A DNA stretch of 64,000 nt from Bradyrhizobium sp. CSA207 (GTDB lineage: Bacteria; Pseudomonadota; Alphaproteobacteria; Rhizobiales; Xanthobacteraceae). This document shows, piece by piece, positions 8,932 to 17,959 of the stretch. The notes beneath the pieces were generated by a model, which had not been told where the DNA came from, did no database searches, and saw nothing but the letters and a program-made list of their open reading frames with translations. The stretch covers positions 62,001 through 126,000 of the forward strand of contig NZ_JAACFT010000021.1 of NCBI RefSeq assembly GCF_029051685.1, given 5' to 3'. Each line of letters opens with the position of its first letter. Position 1 is the stretch's first letter. Made by a program: the position numbers and the translations under genes.

Positions 8932-9585
8932 TCAGGTGCCGTGGAATTCCGGCTTGCTGCTGCCAGGCGGTCGTTTCATCTCGAACATGTTCTCCGTCTT
9001 GACCTCGAGGTAATCTCCACCCCGGCCGGCGCGCAGTATGGGGCGCGCAAGTGCGGTGTTGTACACGCCGTCCTCGATCAAAGACTTGTCGATGTACACT
9101 GCGACCACCTCCCCGAGCACGAACCACCCGTCGACTTTCTGACCACGCGCATTCGTCAACTGAGAGACCTCGGTGACCTTACATTCCATAGCGGCCCTGC
9201 TCTCGCCGACCCGCGGCACTGCCACATGCCGCCCGGGTATTGGCGTCAGACCTGCCGTTTCGAACTCACTCACTCCGTGATCGAGGGGCGCGGCCGTCGC
9301 GTTCATGCGATCGCCCAAATCCATCGTCACCAGATTCCAGACGAATTCGCGGGTCTCGCTGACGTTCTTAACGGTGTCCTTCCACGAAATTGAGGAGAAC
9401 CCGATTATCGGTGGGTCGTAAAGGAACGCGTTGAAGAAGCTATATGGAGCAAGGTTCAGTTGACCAGCCGCATTGCGCGAAGAAATCCAACCAATCGGAC
9501 GCGGTGCGACAATCGCGTTGAACGGATTGTATCGGAGTCCGTGGCCCTTCGACGGCTCGTAGTAGTGGAACTCAGTCAGATCCAT
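8932..9585 (-). CDS. flavin reductase family protein (FMN-binding split barrel)
   Basis: A 217-residue protein with the split-barrel flavin-reductase fold: RYNPFNAIVAPRPIGWISS (~20-38), NLAPYSFFNAF, PPIIGFSS and FVWNLVTMDL. Members of this family with the APRPIGW segment use FMN and NAD(P)H, often supplying reduced flavin to a monooxygenase. ATG 9585 follows a strong purine-rich GGGGAGGGGGAG site. No clear two-component monooxygenase is in the operon. The neighbouring nitronate-monooxygenase-like protein or the old-yellow-enzyme-like protein are possible flavin users. Confidence 0.85.
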   Translation of the reverse strand: MDLTEFHYYEPSKGHGLRYNPFNAIVAPRPIGWISSRNAAGQLNLAPYSFFNAFLYDPPIIGFSSISWKDTVKNVSETREFVWNLVTMDLGDRMNATAAPLDHGVSEFETAGLTPIPGRHVAVPRVGESRAAMECKVTEVSQLTNARGQKVDGWFVLGEVVAVYIDKSLIEDGVYNTALARPILRAGRGGDYLEVKTENMFEMKRPPGSSKPEFHGT

Positions 9586-9702
9586 AAACTCCCCCTCCCC
9601 TAAACTGCTGAAGGCCATTCCGTCGCTGGCCGATCGAGCTTCGCAATAACAGTGGCCGCACGCGCGACCGTGCGCGGGCATGGCCCCTATCAGAACTTCC
9701 GA

Positions 9703-10716
9703 CTACGCGATCGCCCGGGCGGCGGCCGGCCTTTGCTCGGAAGCGTCCAGAAATCCCGTCAGGCGCTGACGGATGATTCGTTCGGCGTCCGCCATGATAC
9801 GATCAACCAGTTCCTTGACAGTCGGGATGTCGTGGATGAGCCCTGCGACCATGCCGCAACTAAAGGCGCCAGCATCCATATCGCCGTCGATCATTACTTT
9901 GGGATAAACGCCCGCCACTTGATCGATGATGTCCTCGATCTTGAGCTGATTCCCCTTCTCCCGTTCGATTTCTAGAAGCTGCTCGACGCCTTTGTTGTTC
10001 AATACCCGTTCGGTGTTGCGGAGCGCGCGCATAACCAAGCGGGTGTCGAGTTCCGATGCTTTGACGAGCGCATCCTTGACGTTCTGGTGTACCGGAGCTT
10101 CCTTGGTGGCAATGAAGCGTGTGCCCATGTTCATTCCCGCGGCGCCCATCGCCAGCGCCGCGACCAAGCTGCGCGCGTCCGCCATACCGCCGGAGGCGAC
10201 AAACGGGATCTTCAGTTCCTCGGCGGCGCGCGGCAACAGGATCATGTTTGGCATGTCATCCTCGCCCGGATGGCCGCCGCACTCAAAACCGTCGACGCTG
10301 ACCGCATCGCAGCCGATCTGCTCGGCCTTCAGCGAATGCCGGACCGACGTGCATTTGTGAATCACCTTGATGCCACCTGCCTTCAGGGCCGGCATGTATT
10401 GTTCGGGGCTGCGCCCGGCGGTTTCGACGATCCTGATGCCGCCTTCTTTGATGGCTGCAATGTATTCCGGATAAGGAGGTGCGCTGAAAGTCGGCAGAAA
10501 GGTAAGATTCACCCCGAATGGCTTGTCCGTCATGTCCCGGCAGCGCGCGATCTCCTTGGCCAATAGCTCCGGCGTCCGTTGCGTCAGGCCTGTGATGAGT
10601 CCGAGCCCGCCGGCATTTGACACTGCGGCGGCGAGTTCGGCAAACCCCACGTAGTGCATTCCACCCTGAATGATCGGATGTTCGATGCCGAACATCTCCG
10701 TAATTGCAGTCTTCAC
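9703..10716 (-). CDS. nitronate monooxygenase family protein (FMN TIM barrel)
   Basis: 337 residues of the NMO/2-nitropropane dioxygenase-like TIM-barrel family: FGIEHPIIQGGMHYVGFAEL at the N terminus, NAGGLGLITG, GGHPGEDD (~155) and phosphate-binding ASGGMADARSLVAALAMGA. It should bind FMN. In catabolic acyl-CoA clusters, members of this family are often enoyl-reductase-like or of unknown role, so true nitronate oxidation is uncertain. It is inside the operon, 51 bp after the thiolase gene and 117 bp before the flavin reductase gene. Confidence 0.85.
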   Translation of the reverse strand: MKTAITEMFGIEHPIIQGGMHYVGFAELAAAVSNAGGLGLITGLTQRTPELLAKEIARCRDMTDKPFGVNLTFLPTFSAPPYPEYIAAIKEGGIRIVETAGRSPEQYMPALKAGGIKVIHKCTSVRHSLKAEQIGCDAVSVDGFECGGHPGEDDMPNMILLPRAAEELKIPFVASGGMADARSLVAALAMGAAGMNMGTRFIATKEAPVHQNVKDALVKASELDTRLVMRALRNTERVLNNKGVEQLLEIEREKGNQLKIEDIIDQVAGVYPKVMIDGDMDAGAFSCGMVAGLIHDIPTVKELVDRIMADAERIIRQRLTGFLDASEQRPAAARAIA

Positions 10717-10767
10717 GTGTGCCTCCAGTCGGTTAGAAATGTATGGCCTTACTGGCCCCGTTGTTTG

Positions 10768-11955
10768 TCAGTGGACAATTTCGAGCAGGCCTGCGGCACC
10801 CATACCGCCGCCGATACACATGGTAACAACAGCATACTTGGCTTGGCGCCGACGGCCTTCGATCAGGGCGTGGCCGGTTACTCGCGCTCCGGTCATCCCG
10901 TAGGGATGACCGACTGCGATCGATCCACCATTGACATTGAGCTTCGCCGGATCAATCCCGAGCTTGTCGCGGCAATAGATCACCTGCACCGCGAAGGCTT
11001 CGTTCAATTCCCAGAGATCGATATCGTCGATCTTAAGCCCATGACGCTTGAGGAGCCGGGGCACCGCATAGACCGGCCCGATGCCCATCTCGTCCGGCTC
11101 GCAGCCTGCCGCGACAAAACCGCGGAAGATGCCGAGTGGCTTTAGTCCCTTCTGCGCGGCCAGCTTGTCGCTCATGATGACGGCGGCGCTGGCGCCATCC
11201 GAGAGCTGGCTTGCGTTGCCGCCCGTAACACTGAAGCCAGGTCCCTTTGCCGGCTTGAGGCTGGCAAGACCCTCGGCGGTGGTATCGGGACGGGGCCCTT
11301 CGTCAGCTGACAGCGTTATCTGCTGATAGGATACGGCACCGCTCGCCTTATCCGTGACCGCCATGGTGGTTTTGATAGGGGCGAGCTCGTCGTTGAACCG
11401 ACCGCCCTGTTGGGCAGCTGCCGTCCGGCGCTGACTCTCGAGGCTGTACTCGTCCTGACGTTCACGCGAGATGTCGTAGCGTTTAGCGACGACCTCGGCG
11501 GTATCAAGCATCGCGATATAGGCATCTCCCTTTATCGCGAGCAGTTCCGGATCGACTGCATGAAAACTGTTGAATTGCGTGTTCTGGACCAGGCTGATCG
11601 ATTCGCCGCCGCCGCCGATGGCAATCTCCACACCGTCGAAGATAACCGAACGCGCGGCCAGCGCGATCGCCTGAAGGCCGGAGGCGCATTGGCGGTCGAT
11701 GGTTGTTCCCGCGACGCTGACGGGAAGTCCGGCACGCAGCAGCGCTTTGCGGGCGATGTTAGTGCCCGTGGTGCCCTGCTGCATCGCGCAGCCCATCACC
11801 ACGTCCTCGACCTCGGCTGCTTCGACCCCGGCACGCGACACCGCCGCGGAAATCGCATGCCCCAACAAGGTCGCACCCTCGGTGTGGTTGAGCGCGCCCT
11901 TATAGGCCTTGCCGATCGGAGTACGGGCGGTGGAGACAATCACGGCTTCCGTCAT
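10768..11955 (-). CDS. acetyl-CoA acetyltransferase / 3-oxoacyl-CoA thiolase
   Basis: A 395-residue thiolase of normal length. The active-site Cys is in RQCASGLQAIALA (~88), the His in GGSIAVGHPYGMTGAR (~350) and the second Cys in CIGGGMGAAGL (~380). It cleaves a 3-oxoacyl-CoA to acetyl-CoA and a shortened acyl-CoA, the last step of the beta-oxidation operon. Spacing of 51 bp to the genes on both sides supports cotranscription with two acyl-CoA dehydrogenases, as in pim-type dicarboxylate operons. Chain-length preference cannot be read. Confidence 0.92.
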   Translation of the reverse strand: MTEAVIVSTARTPIGKAYKGALNHTEGATLLGHAISAAVSRAGVEAAEVEDVVMGCAMQQGTTGTNIARKALLRAGLPVSVAGTTIDRQCASGLQAIALAARSVIFDGVEIAIGGGGESISLVQNTQFNSFHAVDPELLAIKGDAYIAMLDTAEVVAKRYDISRERQDEYSLESQRRTAAAQQGGRFNDELAPIKTTMAVTDKASGAVSYQQITLSADEGPRPDTTAEGLASLKPAKGPGFSVTGGNASQLSDGASAAVIMSDKLAAQKGLKPLGIFRGFVAAGCEPDEMGIGPVYAVPRLLKRHGLKIDDIDLWELNEAFAVQVIYCRDKLGIDPAKLNVNGGSIAVGHPYGMTGARVTGHALIEGRRRQAKYAVVTMCIGGGMGAAGLLEIVH

Positions 11956-12006
11956 TACTTACCTCTGGTTGGATGCGCCAATCTGACGATTGAACAGGAG
12001 TGCGGT

Positions 12007-13137
12007 TCAACTCTGCTGCGCGTACCGCATCAGATGATAGGTCGGATCGCCAAACTGGACGTTGATAGAGCTGATCCGCTTGAAGTAGTGGCCGACGTTC
12101 AATTCATCGCTCATACCCATGCCGCCGTGGAGCTGCACCGCCTGCTCGGCGATGAAACGCGCGGCGTAGCCGACCTTCGACTTGGCGCCAGAGGCCAGTT
12201 TCGATCCGTTGGGTTCCCGGGCGGCGAGGCTGAGGTTCAAATGCTGCATGAGCGAGACCGCCTCTTCGAGCGCGATGAACATGTCGACCATACGATGCTG
12301 CAGCACCTGAAAGGTCCCGAGCGCGACACCGAACTGCTTGCGGGTCTTGCTGTATTCCAGCGTCGCCGAGTTGAGCACCGACATTGCCCCAACAGCTTCG
12401 GCGCAGAGCGCCGCGATCGCACGGTTGCGGCACGCCTCGAGAGCCACGACGCCATCACCTTCGCCGCCAAGCAGCTGGTTGGCCGGGACCTCGACATTCA
12501 TAAGCGCGAGCTCGGCGGCGCGCCGCCCGTCGAGGGTCTTGAAGCTTTGCACATGGAGATTGGCCGAATGACGATCGACGATGAAGAGACTCACGCCATG
12601 CCGGTCCCGAGAGTCACCCGACGTACGTGCTGATACGATCAGCTTGTCGGCCCACGGCGCCCCAACGACCGCGGCCTTCGTTCCGCTCAGGATAAAATTG
12701 TCGCCTTGACGCCGGGCTGTCGTAGTGACGTTGTTAAAATCGTACCGTGATCGCCCTTCCGACCAAGCCAGCGCCCATATCGCCTCGCCTTCCATGATGC
12801 TCGGCAGGAGCGCCTCGCGTTGCTCGGAGGAGGCAACATCCTCAATCAGACCGCCTGCGAGGACCACTGTCTCGAAATACGGTTCGACGACGAGGCTGCG
12901 GCCGAACTCTTGCATCACGATCATCGTCGCAAGCGGGCCGCCACCCAGACCGCCCGAGCTTTCCTGGAACGGGGCCGCGCAGAGCCCTAGTTCGGCGAAG
13001 GCTTCCCAGTGCTTACGGCTCCAGCCTTCATCGGTCGAGACTATCTTGCGGCGTTCGTCGAAACCGTATTGCTCGCGCAAGAAACGTTGAATGCTGGAGC
13101 GCAGCAATTCCTGTTCTTCGGTGAATTGAATATCCAT
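12007..13137 (-). CDS. acyl-CoA dehydrogenase, smaller subunit type
   Basis: A 376-residue FAD-dependent acyl-CoA dehydrogenase: MDIQFTEEQELLRSSIQRFL, middle beta domain with WALAWSEGRSRYD, and a C-terminal helical domain ending AVQLHGGMGMSDELNVGHYFKR. It probably pairs with the adjacent 400-residue enzyme (21 bp away), like the PimC/PimD pairs that form heteromeric dehydrogenases for cyclic or dicarboxylic acyl-CoAs. It introduces the alpha-beta double bond. Which of the two carries the catalytic Glu cannot be settled by eye. Confidence 0.92.
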   Translation of the reverse strand: MDIQFTEEQELLRSSIQRFLREQYGFDERRKIVSTDEGWSRKHWEAFAELGLCAAPFQESSGGLGGGPLATMIVMQEFGRSLVVEPYFETVVLAGGLIEDVASSEQREALLPSIMEGEAIWALAWSEGRSRYDFNNVTTTARRQGDNFILSGTKAAVVGAPWADKLIVSARTSGDSRDRHGVSLFIVDRHSANLHVQSFKTLDGRRAAELALMNVEVPANQLLGGEGDGVVALEACRNRAIAALCAEAVGAMSVLNSATLEYSKTRKQFGVALGTFQVLQHRMVDMFIALEEAVSLMQHLNLSLAAREPNGSKLASGAKSKVGYAARFIAEQAVQLHGGMGMSDELNVGHYFKRISSINVQFGDPTYHLMRYAQQS

Positions 13138-13158
13138 CGGATGCCTCTTGCGATGTGA

Positions 13159-14361
13159 TCAGAGACCCAGGACCGCTTTCGCGATGATGTTGCGCTGAAT
13201 CTCGTTCGATCCGCCATAGATGCTGAGCTTACGGGAGTTCAGATACTTCTCGGTGGCGGTGTGCCCGTAATCGGGTCCAGGCATGAAGTGGTTGGCGCTC
13301 ACCGGATGCTCGCGAATGGCCAAGCCGTAATTGCCGACCGCCTGGTGCGTAAGGTCCGTGATGCGTTGGAATATCTCGGTCCCTCGGATCTTGAACAGCG
13401 ACGCCGCCGGACCCGGATCGATGCCGCGGGACATTTGCGCGATGATCCGCAGTTCGGTCGCTTCCAGCGCGAGCACGTCTAGCTCGACCCGCGCGATGTC
13501 CTTGATGAATTCTCCGTAGGACGGGTCGTCCTCGCTGATTTCGGTCCGAACGATCTGCGCCAGGCGCTGCAGGTAGCGGGTCGAACGACCAATTCCCGCC
13601 ATGCTGGTGCGCTCGTTGCCGAGCAGAAATTTGGCGTAGGTCCACCCCTTGTTTTCCTCGCCGATCAGGTTCTCCACCGGCACGCGCACGTCCTCCAGGA
13701 AGACGTCGTTTACCTCGTGCGATCCGTCGATGGTGATGATCGGGCGGACGGTGACCCCCGGCGATTTCATGTCAATCAACAGGAAGGAGATGCCTGCCTG
13801 TGGCTTTGCCGAAGGATCTGTTCGCACCAGACAGAAGATCCAGTCCGCATGTTGCGCCAGGGTCGTCCAGGTCTTGTGGCCGTTGACGACGTAGTGGTCG
13901 CCGTCCCGCACGGCCTTGGTGCGGACCGAGGCCAGGTCGGACCCGGAGCCCGGCTCCGAATAGCCTTGGCACCACCAATCGTCGCCAGAGAGAATTCGCG
14001 GCAGAAACTTCTTTTTCTGCGCCTCGCTGCCGAAGGTGTAGATGACCGGGCCGACCATCGTGACGCTGAAAGCGAGGGGCGGTAGTGTTCCGGCCCGCGA
14101 CGTCTCCTGCTCAAAGATGAAGCGCTGCGTGACCGACCAGCCTGGGCCGCCGTAGTCCTTGGGCCAGAGCGGCGCGATCCAGCCCTTCTTGTGCAGGATA
14201 CGGTGCCAGAGCAGCGACTGCTCCTTGGTCAAATCGGTCTCGGGATTCGGTACCCGCATTTCCTGCGGGTAGTTCTCCGCAATGAAAGCCCGCACCTCGT
14301 CACGAAATGCCGCGTCCTGGTCCGAAAGATTGAGCTCCATCGCAACGGACTCCGCTACCAT
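13159..14361 (-). CDS. acyl-CoA dehydrogenase, larger subunit type
   Basis: 400 residues with the acyl-CoA dehydrogenase domains in order: N-terminal helices (AFRDEVRAFIAENYP), WCQGYSEPGSGSDLASVRTKA (~140-160, FAD/substrate segment), HKTWTTLAQHAD, and the C-terminal YGGSNEIQRNIIAKAVLGL ending. ATG 14361 overlaps the stop of the upstream SDR gene (ATGGTAG), which suggests translational coupling; ATG 14340 (MELNLSD) is an alternative start. It is a partner of the 376-residue dehydrogenase. Confidence 0.92.
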   Translation of the reverse strand: MVAESVAMELNLSDQDAAFRDEVRAFIAENYPQEMRVPNPETDLTKEQSLLWHRILHKKGWIAPLWPKDYGGPGWSVTQRFIFEQETSRAGTLPPLAFSVTMVGPVIYTFGSEAQKKKFLPRILSGDDWWCQGYSEPGSGSDLASVRTKAVRDGDHYVVNGHKTWTTLAQHADWIFCLVRTDPSAKPQAGISFLLIDMKSPGVTVRPIITIDGSHEVNDVFLEDVRVPVENLIGEENKGWTYAKFLLGNERTSMAGIGRSTRYLQRLAQIVRTEISEDDPSYGEFIKDIARVELDVLALEATELRIIAQMSRGIDPGPAASLFKIRGTEIFQRITDLTHQAVGNYGLAIREHPVSANHFMPGPDYGHTATEKYLNSRKLSIYGGSNEIQRNIIAKAVLGL

Positions 14362-15092
14362 TTCTCGCCGAAGGGGCGAATCTCCAGCTCAAAAGTCCAG
14401 GCGCTTTTGGGCTGCTGGTAAAGCATCCAATAGGATTCCGCGACCGAGGACGGCGGCATCAACGCATCGGGGTCGTCAAGCGCGGTCGGGCCGAGCGCCT
14501 CGATTCGCCGCTGGCGTACCCATTCGGTGTCGACGCCGGCATCAATGATGAGATGCGCCACGTGAATGTTCTTAGGACCCAACTCGCGTGCGGTCGCCTG
14601 CGCTACTGCCCGCAGTCCAAATTTCGCGCTGGCGAAGGCCGAATAGCCCGCTCCACCTCGCAGGCTCGCGGTCGCGCCAGTGAAGAAGATGTTGCCTTTT
14701 CCGCGGGGCAACATCAGCCGCGCGGCTTCGCGGCCAGCTAAAAAGCCGGAATAGCAGGCCATCTCCCAAACCTTGCGGAATACGCGCTCGGTGGTCTCGA
14801 GGATCGGAAAATTGACGTTGGCGCCGATGTTGAAGATGCAAACCTCGAGCGGCGCGTGCTTGTCTGCATCGCTCAAGAAGGAGACGATCTCTTCCTCTTT
14901 ACGGGCATCAAGCGAACGCGCGTGAATTTCGCCACCAGATTTTTCGATTTCCTTCACGAGCGGCTCAAGCTTGGCGCCGTTACGGCGACCTGCGAACACC
15001 GTGAAGCCCTCGGAGGCGAACTTCTTGGCGATCTCGCCACCGATAAAGTCGCCGGCACCGATTACGGCTACTGTTGCGTTTCTCTTTTGCAA
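14355..15092 (-). CDS. SDR family protein with Phe at the catalytic Tyr position
   Basis: 245 residues. The N-terminal nucleotide loop is VIGAGDFIGGEIAKKF, and the middle has NIGANVNFPILETTERVF. The active-site segment reads GYSAFASAKFGLR, so the YxxxK Tyr is replaced by Phe with Lys kept. It is clearly paralogous to the plus-strand SDR at 15904 (shared LETTE, GREAARLML, ARELGPKNIHV) and ends FGEKW. It is the first intact gene of the operon, preceded by a decayed ligase. Its role is probably on an acyl-CoA intermediate. Confidence 0.88.
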   Translation of the reverse strand: MQKRNATVAVIGAGDFIGGEIAKKFASEGFTVFAGRRNGAKLEPLVKEIEKSGGEIHARSLDARKEEEIVSFLSDADKHAPLEVCIFNIGANVNFPILETTERVFRKVWEMACYSGFLAGREAARLMLPRGKGNIFFTGATASLRGGAGYSAFASAKFGLRAVAQATARELGPKNIHVAHLIIDAGVDTEWVRQRRIEALGPTALDDPDALMPPSSVAESYWMLYQQPKSAWTFELEIRPFGEKW

Positions 15093-15152
15093 AGACCTTC
15101 TCCCACTCTAGTAAAGTTGCTTTCTGTTGGAATTAACTACCTACGCAGCAGA

Positions 15153-15664
15153 TCAGCATAGCGACTGGGTTGCGGGATCGGCTTGGGCGGCTGCGTGTCT
15201 CTTAGATGGCTGTAGGCCGATGTCATGCATCGTGCCTATTTGTCGGTTCTTACCGCCGTTGCGTGATGCGCGCACCGCCGTCGGTCTCGAAACTCTTGAC
15301 ATAAAGAACAGTCCGCGGGCCCGGCTATGATCGCGAATATCGTCCAGCTCGCCTGCGGACGACTGGCCATTGGGGACGACCGCCCAGGCGCTGACTCGAG
15401 TTGTGGCGAGGAACGCGGTGGCGAGCGCTGTACAGGTTTTGCTGATGATGATCATCCGATCGCCCGCTCCGGTTCTAGGCGAGGAGAGGACGGCGGCGAT
15501 TTCTCTAATTGCCGCAGATCCCGAGAGCTCCACACACCCGCCGTGATCGAAAAGCGCAATCCACTCAGGGCACTAGCAACCCGTCGCACCGTTGCGTCGT
15601 GAATGCGGCGGGGCACTCCGGCAGTAGTCTCGCCGAGATTAATCGTCTCTGAAAGCTTTGCCAC
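15153..15664 (-). pseudogene. decayed acyl-CoA ligase (AMP-binding) N-terminal part
   Basis: A GTG at 15664 follows GGGAGG and opens AKLSETINLGETTAGVPRRIHDATVRRVAS. A frameshift near 15590 then continues as CPEWIALFDHGGCVEL, GAGDRMIIISKTCTALATAF and NGQSSAGELDDIRDHSRAR. These blocks align in order with GDRVMIASENSVALGAMLF and NPRLSAREIDLISTHSGAR of the intact ligase at 27510-29105. The AMP-binding core and C-terminal domain are missing. It starts 57 bp downstream of a -10 box of the shared promoter type, so it was once the first gene of this operon. Confidence 0.65.
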
Positions 15665-15720
15665 GGCCGACCTCCCGATCAAGCATGCCCATTTTCTGCA
15701 TCGCGGCACATCTGACCGCA

Positions 15721-15750
15721 GTCATACCGTTCTTTTTTGGAACGCGTCAA
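15721..15750 (-). promoter_or_regulatory. promoter with spacer operator GTTC-N7-GAAC (site b)
   Basis: Leftward -35 TTGACG (15750-15745), palindrome GTTC-N7-GAAC (15743-15729), -10 TATGAC (15726-15721), spacer 18 nt. It drives the decayed ligase and, beyond it, the operon SDR, two acyl-CoA dehydrogenases, thiolase, NMO-like, flavin reductase, crotonase and SDR. Confidence 0.55.
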
Positions 15751-15903
15751 TCACTAAATCATAGATCCGTTTTTGATGAGGTGCATGAAAGGGCAATCTA
15801 GCTGCCAGTTTGATCGGGGCTCTGTTGCCCACCCCCCGTTTACAAGAGGCCAGTTCGCCAGTACGGTCTAAGTTTTGAAATAGAACGATGTGTGAGCCGC
15901 GGA

Positions 15904-16647
15904 ATGGCACGGCGCAGCGGGGTGGCGATACTTGCAGGCGCAGCCGATGCTATCGGAGCAGCGGTCGCCAAGCGTTTTGCGAAGGGCGGCTATACAATTT
16001 GCATCTGCAGGCGTGATGCATCGAAGTCGCAGGCGCTCGTGGGCGAGCTGAGGGCTGGCGGACAGAACATTCATGCCTTTAGTGTCGACCTCCGCCAGGA
16101 AGCAGAAGTGCAAGACATATTCGCGCGGATCGAGAAGGAGTTCGGCCCAATCGACGTCTGTCTCTTCAACGCGGGATCTAACGTCAACAAGCCATTACTT
16201 GAGACAACCGAGAAGCTATTCTTGAATGCTTGGGAATTGGCCTGCTACCGCGGTTTCCTTGTCGGACGTGAGGCCGCCCGCGTCATGCTTCGGCGCAAAC
16301 GTGGCACCATCTTTTTTACGGGTGGAACGGCCAGCGTCCGCGGCGGCTATGGGTTTGCGGCGAGTTCGTCAGCCAAGTTCGGACTTCGAGGAGTGGCGCA
16401 GGCAATGTCGCGCGAGTTGGGACCAAAGAACATTCACGTCGTGCATCTCGTAATCGATGCCAATGTCGAGGACGAGGCGATTCACCAGCGCATTACGGCG
16501 GCGAAGGGCATCGATGCAACCGAAATTGCCCCAGATAGCCGGACCAAAACGTCTTCTATCGCCGAGGCTTGTTGGTTTACCCACCAGCAAAGCAGGGATG
16601 GCTGGACCCACGAGCTAGATCTCCGTCCGCCCGCGAAGAAGTGGTAA
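15904..16647 (+). CDS. SDR family protein with Ser at the catalytic Tyr position
   Basis: A 247-residue SDR, the only catabolic gene of region 1 on the plus strand. The cofactor loop is AGAADAIGAAVAKRF and the middle is NAGSNVNKPLLETTEKLF. The active-site segment GFAASSSAKFGLR has Ser where Tyr is expected. It ends RPPAKKW. It is a diverged paralogue of the minus-strand SDR at 14355-15092. ATG 15904 is preferred; a GTG at 15892 is in frame. No strong ribosome-binding site precedes either. Confidence 0.8.
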   Translation: MARRSGVAILAGAADAIGAAVAKRFAKGGYTICICRRDASKSQALVGELRAGGQNIHAFSVDLRQEAEVQDIFARIEKEFGPIDVCLFNAGSNVNKPLLETTEKLFLNAWELACYRGFLVGREAARVMLRRKRGTIFFTGGTASVRGGYGFAASSSAKFGLRGVAQAMSRELGPKNIHVVHLVIDANVEDEAIHQRITAAKGIDATEIAPDSRTKTSSIAEACWFTHQQSRDGWTHELDLRPPAKKW

Positions 16648-16648
16648 C

Positions 16649-16828
16649 ATGGAGGCGAGGCAGCCTAACCGTTTGCGGTATTGGGAAAGCCGCGTCTTTC
16701 GTCTGCATCGGGCTATGCACGAGATGGGTTTTGTCCACAAGCAAGGCCAGTCGGGCCGCGGACGGTGCGAGACCAAAGCTGTTGAATACTCCGGCCTCAA
16801 TCCGCGTCAGAAGATCACGCTACTTTAG
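16649..16828 (+). CDS. small hypothetical protein (59 aa)
   Basis: The ATG lies one base after the stop of the plus-strand SDR gene and the frame runs 59 codons, giving a basic protein with RLRYWESRVFRLHRAMHEMG and CETKAVEYSGLNP. The tight spacing suggests translational coupling. I recognise no family, and it may be a truncated remnant. Confidence 0.35.
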   Translation: MEARQPNRLRYWESRVFRLHRAMHEMGFVHKQGQSGRGRCETKAVEYSGLNPRQKITLL

Positions 16829-17102
16829 GAGGGCGGCCTTGTCCATCGGCGAGAGCGCCGCGATACGCGCCTATTTGTCGCGAATAAATTCGATGACGCG
16901 ATGCTCGCTACCTTGCTCCGGGCGGGGCACTGTTTTCGGAATTGCCCAGTGTTGATGTCGCGCCCGCCGACGGCCGGCACTTCTGGTTGGCGGGTCGATC
17001 ACGACCGCGCCAATAGAAACCGACCGCCGCTCGATCAAAGGATTGAAGGATAGGGATAAGCCGCTACGCGCATGCTGCGCCGCCAATCCCGGACAGCCGC
17101 CA

Positions 17103-17735
17103 TTATGCGGTCTTGGGAACAGGTTGCCTGATCTGTTCGACGATCGACTCCTCGACGTCGCGGAGTTGGTCCTTGCCGAAGAACATTTCCTTGCCAACGA
17201 AGAAAGTTGGTGAGCCGAATGCTCCGCGGTTAACCGCGTCGGTGGTCCGATGGATTAACCCCTTCTTGACGTCATCCTGCTGCGCACGCGCAATCAGCCG
17301 ATCAATATCAATGCCTGAGGAGATGAATGCGGTCCGGAAGATTTCGAGGTCGTCCATCTTCTTCGGCTCTTCCCACATGTGGTGGTACGCGGCGCGGAAA
17401 TACGGCTCGAACATGCCTTCGAATTGGGCGGCGACGGCGCCGCGCATCAACATCAGCGTATTGACCGGAAAGAACGGATTCTGGCGGAATTTAGTGATGT
17501 TGTGGCGTCGGACGAACCGCTGTGTCTCAAGTGCTTGGTATTCCGGCTTGTTTTTGATTCCGCGAAGCGAGTCGAACGGCGACATATTGCCCGTAGCCTT
17601 GTAGATGCCGCCAAGAAGTACGGGAACGTATTCGAATTTCACTCCGGTTCGCCGTTCAATCCCGGGAATAGCGAATTCCGCCAGATAAGCGTTCGGGCTG
17701 CCGAAATCGAACTGGAATTCAACTTTCAGGGACAT
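17103..17735 (-). CDS. 2-hydroxychromene-2-carboxylate isomerase / DsbA-type protein
   Basis: A 210-residue thioredoxin-fold protein of the DsbA/HCCA isomerase family (kappa-class GST relatives). The N terminus has FDFGSPNAYLAEFAIPGIE with Ser-Pro-Asn in place of the Cys pair of oxidoreductases, followed by FVRRHNITKFRQNPFFPVNTL and GAFGSPTFFVGKEMFFGKDQL near the C terminus. This pattern indicates a glutathione-dependent isomerase rather than a disulfide oxidase. It sits alone under its own operator-bearing promoter, divergent from the HxlR-type regulator. Confidence 0.88.
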   Translation of the reverse strand: MSLKVEFQFDFGSPNAYLAEFAIPGIERRTGVKFEYVPVLLGGIYKATGNMSPFDSLRGIKNKPEYQALETQRFVRRHNITKFRQNPFFPVNTLMLMRGAVAAQFEGMFEPYFRAAYHHMWEEPKKMDDLEIFRTAFISSGIDIDRLIARAQQDDVKKGLIHRTTDAVNRGAFGSPTFFVGKEMFFGKDQLRDVEESIVEQIRQPVPKTA

Positions 17736-17796
17736 GGGGGCTCCTCCGGCGAGTGCATTGAATGTCTTGAATAGCCGAAGGTCCGACTATTACTCA

Positions 17797-17825
17797 TTCT
17801 TACAGTTCCAAAAATGAACTGTCAA
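17797..17825 (-). promoter_or_regulatory. promoter with spacer operator GTTC-N7-GAAC (site c)
   Basis: Leftward -35 TTGACA (17825-17820), palindrome GTTC-N7-GAAC (17819-17805), -10 TAAGAA (17802-17797), spacer 17 nt. It lies in the intergenic region shared with the divergent HxlR-type gene, which makes that regulator a good candidate for binding it. Confidence 0.65.
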
Positions 17826-17959
17826 TCAATCCTGATTTCTGCTGGTTTCACTTGTCTCTAGGGGATTGTTTGGAGCTGAGTACCTATCTAGAATGACAGA
17901 ACCTGAGTTCCCCTGGACGAATCGAGATGCTCAGGTCGTGGATTGATTGGAGAATGGGA

